NCBI GenBank assembly: GCA_030679955.1 | Contig: JAUXSF010000024.1 | Location: 62,001-126,000, forward strand | Direction of reading: 5' to 3' | Origin: Chlamydiales bacterium | GTDB taxonomy: Bacteria; Chlamydiota; Chlamydiia; Chlamydiales; JAJFMA01 | Length of the DNA stretch: 64,000 nt | Part shown: positions 17,849 to 27,118 of the stretch, in pieces | Layout of the letters: every line of letters begins with the position of its first letter | How positions within the stretch are numbered: the first letter of the stretch is position 1 | Position numbers and translations under genes: made by a program | Notes under the pieces: generated by a model | Seen by the model: only the letters and a program-made list of their open reading frames with translations | Told to the model about the DNA's origin: nothing | The model's database searches: none

Positions 17849-18886
17849 ATGCTCAGGAAAATATTTTGGATAGGCGCTATCACGGCTCTCATACAAATTG
17901 CCGATTGTAAGGCGACAGAAGTTTATCACAATTCGCCTGTTAGCACGACAATCACAATAGGGCTGGATGATGCGAGGCTTTGGAAAGAAATCACCAGAGA
18001 CATTTCCTCAGAGGCTGCAATTGCGGAATTTATCCCCGCCAATCAAGGAGTGGATGATTGGAAGCATTTGATATGTCTTCAACGCTTCGAAATTGTGGGC
18101 AATACAGCGGACGCAATGAAACAGGTTATGAGCACCATAGAAAATGAAACGTTAAAGAAATATCCAGGCAGTGAGGTAACCTTTAACATATTGAAATGCC
18201 AAGTATCGGATGTTCTTTATGAATGGAAGCTGCATAAAGACTACGAAGATATTCCGACGCAGCATGAAGTCGCCCGCCTTTTTCTCACCGATGGATATCT
18301 CTATCGGATTGGTGTCACCAAGAGATATCTATACATGGATGACTCGGAACGAAATGGATGGATAGAAAAGCTTCAAGGCTCTGTAAGCATTGTTGCGTAC
18401 GAACAAGCAATGGAGCGTACAGCTACTGAACTATCGTTCGCTAACCGATCTCATGAAAGACTGGACTTAAGCAGATGGAGCTCGTGGACTACCAATATGA
18501 TATGCGAGCAGGATTCATGCTTAGCAAAGAGCTTACTTCCGCCCAATACTGTGCCCAAAGACGCAGTAGAGTACTTGGAGATCTGTAGTTTATTGGATTG
18601 CCCTTATGATTTGATACAGCCTTTATTTGCTGCAGAAAAAGATGCCACACAGAAAAGAACAGGTGGCACTGCAAGCTTTAAAGTTCTGTCAGCATCCACG
18701 ACAGAAGTGATCTATTTTTACTCCCATCCAGTTGAAAATCTAGTGAGAAACGTTATAGTACGTTCCTTTTTGCACGATAACGACTATTATTCCATTGGCT
18801 ATGTGCATGGTCTCCAAACCAAAGCGACCGATGATCAGATACAGGAGTGGAAGGGTTGGCTAGAACAGGTTAAGGTTGCTGGATAG
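17849..18886 (+). CDS. Exported paralogue of the preceding lipoprotein
   Basis: 345 residues from the ATG at 17849; an in-frame ATG at 17822 overlaps the upstream stop. The leader MLRKIFWIGAITALIQIADC suggests an exported or lipid-anchored protein with cleavage before the Cys. The rest matches the C-terminal two thirds of the upstream gene along its whole length, but the TPR-like N-terminus is missing. The shared ending (QxWKGWLExxKxAG) is almost identical in both. A tandem duplication is the simplest explanation. Function unknown; in context it could be a surface or immunity-type lipoprotein. Confidence 0.75.
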   Translation: MLRKIFWIGAITALIQIADCKATEVYHNSPVSTTITIGLDDARLWKEITRDISSEAAIAEFIPANQGVDDWKHLICLQRFEIVGNTADAMKQVMSTIENETLKKYPGSEVTFNILKCQVSDVLYEWKLHKDYEDIPTQHEVARLFLTDGYLYRIGVTKRYLYMDDSERNGWIEKLQGSVSIVAYEQAMERTATELSFANRSHERLDLSRWSSWTTNMICEQDSCLAKSLLPPNTVPKDAVEYLEICSLLDCPYDLIQPLFAAEKDATQKRTGGTASFKVLSASTTEVIYFYSHPVENLVRNVIVRSFLHDNDYYSIGYVHGLQTKATDDQIQEWKGWLEQVKVAG

Positions 18887-18917
18887 TATATTATTTTCGT
18901 TTAAAATTTTTGGTTAT

Positions 18918-19628
18918 ATGTCGATTCGTAGGTTCTTTACAGCTATTCTTTTCGGGTGCTTACCATTACTTGGTTGTAGCCAAAATATGCGCCTTCCTTC
19001 TGAAGAAATTTGGCATCCAAATGAGATTAAGGGTTCATTCGAGGGTAACCGGTACTATGACGCTAGCGGCGCTTTCAGTATCGAAATTCCTAAAAACCAC
19101 CAAACGAGGATTCTAGAATACGAATTATCCTCACCTCAGCATTTTGGAGTCACATTTGAAGCTCCAATCTGTCGACTTATACATGTAGAGGTTTGTATCC
19201 TCTCTGATGAGTTTTTAGCCGAGCTATTTCTGTCCAATTCTTGCGAATATGCCATTGAGAAACTTCTTTTCGACGGCTTCATCGAGCCAATAATGAAAGA
19301 CTTTCCCGAAATAAAAGCTCACGGAAAACGTTGGATTGAACTCGATGATGGCAGCCGGGCTTTTTACACGCTAGTAGACATTCCGAATGCTTTAATCTAT
19401 CAATGTGCAAATACGGAAGAGCATTTTGATGCTTACAAAAGCTGCTTATTCTTCTTTGCGGACAATCAACTGGTTATCTTGAGTTACCAGCTACCACCAA
19501 TATGTACGTTAACTGGGCGAAGCGAACGAGAGGACAGCCGAGCTTTGGAATTGTTACTGAATCTTCAAAAGTCGTACCAGAATGAGTCTGAAAAACACGC
19601 AAACATAGACGCAGAGGAAAGACAATGA
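18918..19628 (+). CDS. Predicted lipoprotein, unknown function
   Basis: 236 residues from the ATG at 18918. The leader FTAILFGCLPLLGCSQN contains a lipobox (LLGC). The mature part starts with a WHPNEIKGSFEGNRYYDASGAFSIEIPK segment, which resembles the compact beta-sheet start of many DUF-type lipoproteins, and continues with an FEAPICRLIHVEV stretch. It is the last of three exported proteins in the row and follows the duplicated pair by 31 bases. No clear similarity to those two was seen. Family not recognised. Confidence 0.7.
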   Translation: MSIRRFFTAILFGCLPLLGCSQNMRLPSEEIWHPNEIKGSFEGNRYYDASGAFSIEIPKNHQTRILEYELSSPQHFGVTFEAPICRLIHVEVCILSDEFLAELFLSNSCEYAIEKLLFDGFIEPIMKDFPEIKAHGKRWIELDDGSRAFYTLVDIPNALIYQCANTEEHFDAYKSCLFFFADNQLVILSYQLPPICTLTGRSEREDSRALELLLNLQKSYQNESEKHANIDAEERQ

Positions 19629-19636
19629 TCAACTTC

Positions 19637-19670
19637 AGTCCATATCGTCCACTTAGTCCACATCGTCCAC
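19637..19670. repeat. GTCCAC-type short tandem repeat
   Basis: AGTCCATATCGTCCACTTAG continued by TCCACATCGTCCAC: four copies of a TCCA(C) word at about 9-base spacing, just after the lipoprotein gene. Related words in the opposite orientation (TGGACTTAGTGGACGAGGAC) occur near 59147-59166. The 167-base gap 19629-19795 holds no other feature I can support. Confidence 0.45.
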
Positions 19671-19795
19671 AAAAATCGTTAAGAAAGATGTGTCTTACTG
19701 TAAGAAATTGAAATTCGCCTGTTTTCGCAAAAGGGTGAGTGGCCCGGTGAAATTCCACCGCGCAGATAGCTGGTCAGTATGGATCAGGAAGCATG

Positions 19796-21436
19796 CTACG
19801 ACTGTGCGCGTTGCTGCTGTTTCTCCGCTTGGCGCTGCTCTTGTCCTAGCCTTCCCAATTCATAGCCATCATAATCGACAAACTTGAAAAATCGTTCAAA
19901 AGCTGGGAACTGAGCACAAACCTGCTTAGCCATTTCCTGAGCAATATGACGGTACGTCGGGTGACCTGCCGCTTGTGAGCGCAGCTCACACATCCATTGC
20001 AAACCGCGTAAGTTAATATGGAAGTACCAACGAATGTTAAAAGCCATCGGGACTACATATTGCGCTTCTTCCGGCAATTCAACCGCAATCATATCGAACA
20101 CCTCTTTGGCACGGCAAAGAGCTTCGTAATAGTCCGATTCAATTTCTGTGCCTAAAATCTCAGGAGGTATCCAGAAACCATAATTACAGGTTAAACGCTG
20201 TCGCTCTTGCGTCAAGATGCGGTGACGATGCAGATCGCGGTAAACACCAAAGTCCGCCAAGATCTCGAAGGTGAACTCAGCGTGCTCGAGAGCCCTAGGA
20301 GACTTATGACGACGGTTTTCCCTTGAAGAGGCAGCAGCATCGAGAATAGTAGCGATTTCTTCTTCTGAAAGTGTCTTGACGTGCTGCTGAAGTTCGGGTA
20401 GTCCCCTTTCGGAATAAGGGAAGAGAAGCGCTGCCGCTATTTTTGTAATACTATCTTCATCAAAATCAACAAGGCGTACACCAGAGGTAGTTGACTCACC
20501 AGCAGGGTTGCCCGCAAATTGCTCGGTAATGAGGCGTAGCTGCGTGTGTGTAGCATCATAGTACTGAGCAAAGCCTTGATGAGTACGGTGCTCAGGGTCC
20601 GAACGGCGTACAAATGATGGAATAACTTGCGATAGCTCGTCGTAAGCGCGCTTGGAGGTTTCCTGCAGCTCTACAAGATTGTTGCAATGCAGCTTATGTA
20701 ACAAGTACTCGAAGAAACGTCCATTGCCGTACATGCCCATGTTCGTTAGGGTGGCGGCAGGGAGAAGGCCCCGCAAGCAGTCCAATACTTTGGCACGCAA
20801 GGCAGAGTTATAAGCTATCTTGGAGACTTCAGCTTCCTTAGGAAAGCGTGCTTCCATAATGGCTGTCATGGGAGGAATAAGGCGACTGTATGTCTCGAAC
20901 AACATGTTACAGGTTTCGAGGTACACGTCGCGAAACGCCGAGGTCATCAAAATAGGTTCACGGTAGAAAAGGAACTCTCCCTTCACCTTCTGATCAAAGT
21001 AAATATAGCGTGTTGACTTTTCTAGAGGCGATCCACCTACACGACTATCTTCAATGATCTTTGCTGCTAGCATAGAGATGTTTTCGACCGCTAGGTGAGC
21101 GCCGCCCAACTCTCCGATCGAGTCATCGCCATAGCCATCTAGAATACGGTCATAAAAATTTTGTGCCCGCTTAATGGCCAATACTTGATCTTCAGGATTT
21201 TCAGCGTCGCTTGAATGACCCACTATGGAAGCAAAGGCTGTCTCATCGTTTGTGATGAATTCTTTTAAAAGAAGTGACCTTAACCCCAAGCTAGAACGCG
21301 AGTAGCGAGAGAAAAGCGCTCCCTTGATAACTTCTGGAAGGTTTCGCAGGACAAACACATGCCCGCTGGTATTGGTTACGTAGCGTTCAAGAGTCTTTAC
21401 TTGGCTCTCTGTGAACTCCTCATAATCGTCTATCAT
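19796..21436 (-). CDS. thyX: Flavin-dependent thymidylate synthase, duplicated ThyX architecture
   Basis: 546 residues from the ATG at 21436 (MIDDYEEFTESQ); the frame extends to 21520. Classical ThyX is ~220-250 residues, so this is a two-domain form, as I recall for chlamydial ThyX. The N-terminal half keeps GDDSIGELGGAHLAVENIS, DSRVGGSPLEKSTRY (residues ~131-144, an altered RHRxxSxxxxSxRY motif) and LLPAATLTNMGMYGNGRFFE. The C-terminal half has RHRILTQERQRL (404-415), then QYVVPMAFNIRWYFHINLRG and ELRSQAAGHPTYR. The enzyme methylates dUMP using methylene-tetrahydrofolate and FADH2. The RHR dyad is intact only in the C-terminal half, which suggests division of labour between halves. It ends next to the repeat-bearing 19.6 kb gap. 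Confidence 0.9.
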   Translation of the reverse strand: MIDDYEEFTESQVKTLERYVTNTSGHVFVLRNLPEVIKGALFSRYSRSSLGLRSLLLKEFITNDETAFASIVGHSSDAENPEDQVLAIKRAQNFYDRILDGYGDDSIGELGGAHLAVENISMLAAKIIEDSRVGGSPLEKSTRYIYFDQKVKGEFLFYREPILMTSAFRDVYLETCNMLFETYSRLIPPMTAIMEARFPKEAEVSKIAYNSALRAKVLDCLRGLLPAATLTNMGMYGNGRFFEYLLHKLHCNNLVELQETSKRAYDELSQVIPSFVRRSDPEHRTHQGFAQYYDATHTQLRLITEQFAGNPAGESTTSGVRLVDFDEDSITKIAAALLFPYSERGLPELQQHVKTLSEEEIATILDAAASSRENRRHKSPRALEHAEFTFEILADFGVYRDLHRHRILTQERQRLTCNYGFWIPPEILGTEIESDYYEALCRAKEVFDMIAVELPEEAQYVVPMAFNIRWYFHINLRGLQWMCELRSQAAGHPTYRHIAQEMAKQVCAQFPAFERFFKFVDYDGYELGRLGQEQRQAEKQQQRAQS

Positions 21437-21539
21437 GGGTGTTCCGATTTTGTGATAATTCGAATCTTTGAATGAGTAATACCCTTCAGACTGCCATAGA
21501 CAGGCCAGCGATTCAAGCAAAAAGCGCAGCTAAGCTCAA

Positions 21540-22427
21540 TCACATGCCAAAATAAGCAAGGGCTATCAGGCGCCAACGCAAAGATTTTGTTGACTGTTCC
21601 TCAGCATAAAGACGTATTTGTTCGGGAGTTTTCTTAGCAAAATCGACGATTTCAGCATCGGTCAACCGATACAAAATAGCATTGGCACCCTGTTCAGTTG
21701 TCACAGTGTGTTTTAAATTTTGCTGGCAGGCCTTAAAAGCACGACGTCGCCACCATAGCCTTGCCAAAAGATAAGCAAAATAACCTGCAGGTAGCAACTT
21801 CCACCACATGGCTGCTGGAATGGCACCAGCTTTTGAGCTAGTTAAAGCAAACAGGTCGACCACCAAGGTCATGATCAGCAAACCTAGCAGTATGAGCGCT
21901 TCGTAGGACGACTGCAAAATAGGCCCTAGCCATCGTCGATATGGCACCGATGAGGTTTCGTAGGCCAATAACTCTTCAAATTTCGGTTCTTCAAAGGTCA
22001 TACGCCCGACATGCGCCAACTCGTGAGCAACCAATTCAGTCTTTCGATAACCCAAATAGCAATCGCGAGTAGCAAAGGCACGATTCAATTGGAAAAAAGC
22101 CATAGGAGGTGAATCTTTTGTAATTTGGAAAATCCAGGCGCAACCTCCATGCCAAGGCATCAGCTGTCGGTTACTTAAGAATACCGGTATCCAGGTCGGA
22201 GCAATATCAAAGAGTTTTTCCGTTCGGTCATATGCGGACTGAAGAACAGTAGCAGGACCAAGTTCCTTTTCTACAAAAGGTAGTTGGTCTTTGAGTTCAG
22301 TTATTATGGTAGTTTTAAGCGCCAGACAGTGTTCAGCTCGCGTAAGAAACGCTGCTGTATTCTCTTTCGGGCCCGGAATAAGTCCTTCGTAGTTGAGCTC
22401 TAGCAATCTTTCGTTAGTCAGTTCCAT
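21540..22427 (-). CDS. Membrane protein with HELAH zinc-protease-like motif
   Basis: 295 residues. Around residue 135 the sequence TELVAHELAHVGRMTFEEPKF contains HELAH, an HExxH zinc site, with downstream glutamates (FEEPKFEELLAYE) that could supply a third ligand as in gluzincins. Two to three membrane helices follow (ALILLGLLIMTLVVDLFAL; KLLPAGYFAYLLARLWW) before a basic, soluble C-terminus. The gene lies between thyX and rpoN on the same strand. It is probably a chlamydial conserved protein, but I cannot name an orthologue. A membrane-anchored metallopeptidase is the working call; the substrate is unknown. Confidence 0.7.
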   Translation of the reverse strand: MELTNERLLELNYEGLIPGPKENTAAFLTRAEHCLALKTTIITELKDQLPFVEKELGPATVLQSAYDRTEKLFDIAPTWIPVFLSNRQLMPWHGGCAWIFQITKDSPPMAFFQLNRAFATRDCYLGYRKTELVAHELAHVGRMTFEEPKFEELLAYETSSVPYRRWLGPILQSSYEALILLGLLIMTLVVDLFALTSSKAGAIPAAMWWKLLPAGYFAYLLARLWWRRRAFKACQQNLKHTVTTEQGANAILYRLTDAEIVDFAKKTPEQIRLYAEEQSTKSLRWRLIALAYFGM

Positions 22428-22500
22428 TGGTCACCGCTCAATTATTTCCTAGAACCTTAACCAACTTCGTCAAATCATTGCTATAGATTTAATTAAAGGA

Positions 22501-22604
22501 TTTTAACGCAAAGGCGCAGAGGCGCTAAGAAGAAAGTAGCTCAAAGATTTGAAGCATAAGAAGATATATCTTTTTCTTGGCGTCTTGGCGCCTCTACGTT
22601 AGAA
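22501..22604. repeat. Imperfect palindromic repeat, ACGCAAAGxCGCAGAGGCGC family
   Basis: The left arm (22501-22532) contains AACGCAAAGGCGCAGAGGCG, and the right arm (22573-22604) is its degenerate reverse complement, with TCTTGGCGCCTCTACGTTAG. The element fills the gap between rpoN and the HELAH gene. The same arm sequence forms the outer layer of the nested palindrome at 45717-46092. Sequences of this type recur in intergenic DNA of many bacteria; mobilisation by a transposase in trans is possible but not shown. Confidence 0.75.
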
Positions 22605-22608
22605 TACC

Positions 22609-24081
22609 CTAAGCGTACTGACGCCTTTGCTGAGCGTTGCCGAGACCTAATTCCCCCCTATATTTAGCGACTGTACGCCTCGCGCACTTAATGCCCTGTT
22701 TGTTCATTAAGCGCGCGATGGCATCGTCTGAGAGAGGACGTTTTTTATTTTCGTCATCAATGATTTTTTGAAGCATGTCCCGAGCCGTATTAGAGGAGAT
22801 ATCCTCACCCTTTTCGGTCTCGAGAGCATTGGTGAAAAACGATCGCAGAGGAAGCAGTCCCCTGGGGCTATTCATATATTTATTCGAGACCGCCCTCGCG
22901 ATCGTGGATTCATGTAACTCTAGCTCTTCTGCCAGTACCTTCATGGTTAGCGGCACGAGCTTGCCATCAGGATTCAGAAAGAATTCCGTTTGGCGTGTAG
23001 CCAAACTTTGTGCGATGCGCGTTACCGTGTCGTTTCTTTGGTCGATTGTGCGCATCAGCCACTTAGCAGAAGCTAGCTTTTGCTTGATGAATTCTTCTGT
23101 CTCCTGTGACAACGTGGGATCGTCCAGCATCCGCAGGTAGCGTTTGTTCACGCGAAAATGTGGAATCGGTTCGTCGTTCGTTTCGACAATGAGGGTGTCG
23201 CCCTCTTTACGAATGGTTACATCTGGGATAATGTGCTGCGAGGGTCCGTGAGCAAACATACCTGCGGGGTGCAGGTCCAGCTTAGCGATGTCTTTATCGA
23301 TAATCTGCGAAATTTCAGAGCTGGACTTGCCGAGACGCTTAGCAATCACTGGAATGCGGTTATGCAAGAGATCATCGTAGCACTGCTCTATCATGGCATA
23401 GGCAAGCGTAGTTCCTTTCTCTTGCCGCTGTAGCTGCAGAAGCAGTGATTCCTGAAGACTTGCTGCTGCAATTCCCGGAGGGTCAAAAGTCTGAAGGCTC
23501 CATACAACGTTTTGCAGGGCCTTCTCATCATATTGGTGCAATAGCGCGATCTCCATGATTGGAGTGGAGATAAAGCCGTTCTCGTCGAGATAACCGATAA
23601 GTGTCTCGGCCATTTTAAGGTCACGTATGTCCTCAAAACTCTCGCGAGCTTGTGCCGTCAGATGTTCAATCAAGGTTTCTTCTTCGCAGACGATACTCTC
23701 CAAAAACGACAGGCGCTTTTCTTCATCGGCCGTACGTTTGATGGAGTAATTTTCGCTTTGGGAAAAGTGTTCGCGAAAATCCTCGTCTAGCTGCTTAAGA
23801 ATCTCAAAGTTCTGGTCATCGAATTGCACTTCTTGTTCAGCAGGAGTATCGCGGTCCTCAGGCTCCCAGGCAGACTCTTCAGCCGGGGGGGTTGTCACGT
23901 CCTCATATTCCAAGATGGGATTGCGTTCCATCTCTGCCTCAACAAGAGAGGCGAGCTCAAGGACGGGTACCTGAAGGATCTGGATCGCCTGCTGCATCTG
24001 AGGCAACATAATGAGCCGCTGCTGCTGCTTCTGGCTCTGGACGGCTTTGTGATCCATGTTCATTTTGATCTGATCAGCCAT
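22609..24081 (-). CDS. rpoN: RNA polymerase sigma-54 factor
   Basis: 490 residues from the ATG at 24081, chosen for its GGAGG Shine-Dalgarno; an ATG at 24108 lacks one. Region I is the Gln-rich QQQRLIMLPQMQQAIQILQ activator-interaction segment, followed by an acidic region II and the core-binding domain. The C-terminal RpoN box is present as ARRTVAKYRGELGL, preceded by the HTH text SDDAIARLMNKQGIKC. Sigma-54 drives -24/-12 promoters and needs an AAA+ activator, which in Chlamydia is the AtoC/CtcC system. No sigma-54 promoter was recognised with confidence in this window. Confidence 0.97.
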   Translation of the reverse strand: MADQIKMNMDHKAVQSQKQQQRLIMLPQMQQAIQILQVPVLELASLVEAEMERNPILEYEDVTTPPAEESAWEPEDRDTPAEQEVQFDDQNFEILKQLDEDFREHFSQSENYSIKRTADEEKRLSFLESIVCEEETLIEHLTAQARESFEDIRDLKMAETLIGYLDENGFISTPIMEIALLHQYDEKALQNVVWSLQTFDPPGIAAASLQESLLLQLQRQEKGTTLAYAMIEQCYDDLLHNRIPVIAKRLGKSSSEISQIIDKDIAKLDLHPAGMFAHGPSQHIIPDVTIRKEGDTLIVETNDEPIPHFRVNKRYLRMLDDPTLSQETEEFIKQKLASAKWLMRTIDQRNDTVTRIAQSLATRQTEFFLNPDGKLVPLTMKVLAEELELHESTIARAVSNKYMNSPRGLLPLRSFFTNALETEKGEDISSNTARDMLQKIIDDENKKRPLSDDAIARLMNKQGIKCARRTVAKYRGELGLGNAQQRRQYA

Positions 24082-24263
24082 CGCGCACCTCCGGGCTTCA
24101 AACTTCACTATACACCAAAAGATTATTTGAAAACCGTCAAGTTAGGCTGCGCCAACATAACCAGCTAATCATCACCTTTTTAACTCACAGATTTTTTATT
24201 TTTGGTGAAGATTCTTGCTTCATAAGATTTATTTGATAGAGTGAGCATTAAGGTGAAAAAATT

Positions 24264-26336
24264 ATGACAACAACCACAGCTACAGCTCCTAATACCCTTG
24301 AGCCAACAACCGTGCGAACAAAGCCGATTGTTTTGGTTGTGGATGATGACAACCTGATTCTCAAGGCGTTAGAGAGGACGTTAAAGGACCCACACTTTGA
24401 CCTCGTTCTAGCTAAGAACGGGCAAGAAGCACTAAAGCTGATGCGTCAACAATCTTTCGCGGTTATCATCTGCGACCAGACAATGCCCGGCCTCAGTGGC
24501 TCAGAGGTGTTGCGAGAAGCGATTAATCTGCAAAGTCACGCAATACGCATACTTTTAACAGGTAGTGGCGATTTAAATACTGTGGTGCAGGCGATCAATG
24601 TTGGCCAAGCTTCACAATTTATTCTAAAGCCTTGGGACGAAGCTGCCCTGCGTCAGACCGTATCCAGCTGCGTAGAAAAGCACTTGCTGCTTAAAGAAAA
24701 TGAACGTCTGCAGCAGTTAACCGCTATGCAGCACGCTGAGCTATCCAAGAGCCACGAGAACCTCACCCGCGATCTAAAGCTTGGTGCTCGCATTCATGAA
24801 GTGATGTTAATGGGCAAGGTACCCGAAAATGTCCATGGTCTCACCATTGCAGCGGCCACTGTACCTTCCCGAGAGATCGACGGAGACTTCTATGACTTCT
24901 TCCGACCTTTACCACAGCTTTTTGATGTGGTGATCGGGGATGTGATGGGCAAAGGCATTCCCGCAGCGTTGGTTGGCACAGCGGTAAAAACACAGCTCAC
25001 ACGTTTTGCCGTACCGTTTAACCGTCTACAAGTCTTTGACAAGCATGGCATTTGGCATGATGATGTTTTTGCACCGCAGGAAATCATCACAAAAGTGCAG
25101 CAAGAAGTAGCCCCAGCTTTAATTGATCTAGAGTATTTCGCTAGCTTGTTCTACGGGCGTTTTGACCTTAAGCAAACGACGTTCACCTATATTGACTGTG
25201 GATCTTCTAAGCCACTTCATTACCGCGCCTCATCGCAGCGCGCTGAGGAATTGTCAGGCGATAACTTTCCTATCGGAGTACTCCCCTCAGAAACAATCAC
25301 AGCTCAGTTAACGCCCTTTGAAAAAGGTGATCTATTTGTTTTTTATTCCGATGGTGTTACCGAAGCTCGCTCACCCTCCGGAGAACTCTTCGGCGTGGCG
25401 CGACTGAAAGCACTGGTGGAAGAAAATCACAGGCAGCCCCCCACACAACTGCTAGCAACGATTAAACGGGCGGTTGTAAACTTCGCACAGAAAGCACAGT
25501 TTGATGACGACCTAACAATCATCATCGTACATGTTGACAGCACCTCTGTTCCCGAATTTTCCAAGCAAGCACTAGCTAAATTCAGCAGCGACCTCTCTCA
25601 AATGCGCGCTGTAAGAGATTTTGTACAACGACTTTGCCTACAGGCACCCGGAGACCATGAAAGGTTGAACGACGAGCTCCAGCTTGCAATCAACGAAGCC
25701 TTTTGCAATATTGTGGTTCATGGACATAAGCGTGCTCGGGGTGAAATCATTCTCCGAGGAGAGCTGGGGGAAGAGGGCATTGTTTTAGAGTTAAGTGATC
25801 AAGGCACAGTCTTTGATCCATCTTCTGTGTCGGACCCCAGTTTTGCTGGAGACCGAGACAATGGCTTTGGGTGGTACATCGTCAAGGAAATTGCTGACAG
25901 GGTGATCTACGCTCGAAAAGAGTCCGAGAAAGGCTGGAACCACCTTAAAATCTTTAAAAAATATCATTTGGAAGAGGGAAAGATGGACATTTCTCATGAC
26001 ACCAAGGACGGGGTCCTAGTAGTTACCCTAGAGGGTGAACACTTGGATGCTAGAGAAACGCCATTCTTCAAACAGAAGGTCGTCGACCTATTGGAGAATG
26101 AACGTGTTAGCCGAGCAGTCTTCGACTTGCATCGTCTGCAGTTCATCGACAGCTCTGGCCTAGGGGCGTTTCTGTCGATCTTGAAAGCTCTGCATAGCAA
26201 AGGCGGCGACCTAAAACTGTCAGGTATGAACCGAACCATCCGCACTATGTTCGAACTGGTTTGCATGCACAAAATCTTTGAAATATTTAACTCCCCTGAT
26301 GAGGCTCTCCGTTCCTTTCAGACCACAAAGCAATAG
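24264..26336 (+). CDS. REC-PP2C-HATPase-STAS multidomain regulator (RsbU-like)
   Basis: 690 residues. Residues 20-135 are a response-regulator receiver with acidic pocket D27/D28, phosphoacceptor D71 (IICDQTMPG) and the conserved Lys in LKPWD. Residues ~175-430 are a SpoIIE/RsbU PP2C phosphatase (REIDGDFYDFF, VVIGDVMGKGIPAA, DDDLTIIIVHV). Residues ~435-570 are an anti-sigma-type HATPase (LQLAINEAFCNIVVHG; DNGFGWYIVKEIAD). Residues from 574 on form a STAS domain with the DSSGLGAFLS serine motif. Kinase, phosphatase and antagonist of a partner-switching cascade are thus on one chain. The gene precedes the exosortase polysaccharide locus by 43 bases on the same strand. Reading the final domain as a separate gene from the ATG at 25983 was considered, but the frame is continuous. 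Confidence 0.93.
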   Translation: MTTTTATAPNTLEPTTVRTKPIVLVVDDDNLILKALERTLKDPHFDLVLAKNGQEALKLMRQQSFAVIICDQTMPGLSGSEVLREAINLQSHAIRILLTGSGDLNTVVQAINVGQASQFILKPWDEAALRQTVSSCVEKHLLLKENERLQQLTAMQHAELSKSHENLTRDLKLGARIHEVMLMGKVPENVHGLTIAAATVPSREIDGDFYDFFRPLPQLFDVVIGDVMGKGIPAALVGTAVKTQLTRFAVPFNRLQVFDKHGIWHDDVFAPQEIITKVQQEVAPALIDLEYFASLFYGRFDLKQTTFTYIDCGSSKPLHYRASSQRAEELSGDNFPIGVLPSETITAQLTPFEKGDLFVFYSDGVTEARSPSGELFGVARLKALVEENHRQPPTQLLATIKRAVVNFAQKAQFDDDLTIIIVHVDSTSVPEFSKQALAKFSSDLSQMRAVRDFVQRLCLQAPGDHERLNDELQLAINEAFCNIVVHGHKRARGEIILRGELGEEGIVLELSDQGTVFDPSSVSDPSFAGDRDNGFGWYIVKEIADRVIYARKESEKGWNHLKIFKKYHLEEGKMDISHDTKDGVLVVTLEGEHLDARETPFFKQKVVDLLENERVSRAVFDLHRLQFIDSSGLGAFLSILKALHSKGGDLKLSGMNRTIRTMFELVCMHKIFEIFNSPDEALRSFQTTKQ

Positions 26337-26379
26337 CTACTAGAATCGCGTTGATTAGTAGCTGCTACGAGATAAAACT

Positions 26380-27117
26380 ATGAGCAAGCGCACTAATCTT
26401 ACCGGGGCAGCGAGACAGCAGCTTATCCACGAGCTGCATCGTCGATACGCCAAGGCGACAACGCCTCATCAACGTTGGACTTACTTAAGAAAGCGCTACA
26501 GCTGGGTTTTCGTCGTTTCAAGTGCCAAAGCCTTTAAACGCTTCGTCGACATTGTGGTCTCCACGAGCGTTTTGACACTGCTTAGCCCTCTCTTTCTCTT
26601 GATTGCAGGCTTAATTAAAGCAACCGACCGTGGCCCTATTCTCTACGTATCGAACCGTGTTGGCCAATGGGGTAAAGAATTCCGATTCCCAAAATTCAGG
26701 TCGATGCATGTGGATGCGGAAGAGCGTAAAGCACGACTAGAGAATGAGCTAGGTCAAAGCGTAACCTTTAAGATGAAAAACGACCCGCGTGTGACATGGG
26801 TAGGACGTGTCATTCGTAAGACCAGCCTAGACGAGCTTCCACAACTGTGGTGCGTCCTGAAAGGAGAAATGTCTCTGGTTGGTCCGAGACCTCCACTACC
26901 ATCAGAGGTAGAGAAATACACATTAGCCGAGCGACGTCGTCTAGACATCGTCCCAGGCCTAACCTGCATCTGGCAAGTCAGTGGTCGATCCGATATCCCT
27001 TTCCAAGAGCAGGTTCAGTTAGATTTGGAATATATACGTAGTCAAAGTTTCTGGGTGGACCTGAAAATCTTGTTAAAGACCATCCCAGCAGTTATTCTAG
27101 GCAAGGGGGCCTACTAG
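26380..27117 (+). CDS. Undecaprenyl-phosphate sugar phosphotransferase (initiating glycosyltransferase)
   Basis: 245 residues. A charged N-terminal ~45 residues precede one hydrophobic re-entrant/TM helix ([19 protein letters not shown]), then the bacterial sugar transferase domain: [80 protein letters not shown]. Monotopic enzymes of this family transfer a sugar-1-phosphate to undecaprenyl phosphate and so start exopolysaccharide repeat units. It is the first gene of the plus-strand arm of the exosortase locus, with one base to the next gene. Sugar specificity is not readable. Confidence 0.93.
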   Translation: MSKRTNLTGAARQQLIHELHRRYAKATTPHQRWTYLRKRYSWVFVVSSAKAFKRFVDIVVSTSVLTLLSPLFLLIAGLIKATDRGPILYVSNRVGQWGKEFRFPKFRSMHVDAEERKARLENELGQSVTFKMKNDPRVTWVGRVIRKTSLDELPQLWCVLKGEMSLVGPRPPLPSEVEKYTLAERRRLDIVPGLTCIWQVSGRSDIPFQEQVQLDLEYIRSQSFWVDLKILLKTIPAVILGKGAY

Positions 27118-27118
27118 A

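Noticed and set aside
25983-26336. Separate STAS gene after the REC-PP2C-HATPase protein
   Set aside because: The frame is continuous with the upstream domains and there is no stop; an internal start is possible but not supported.
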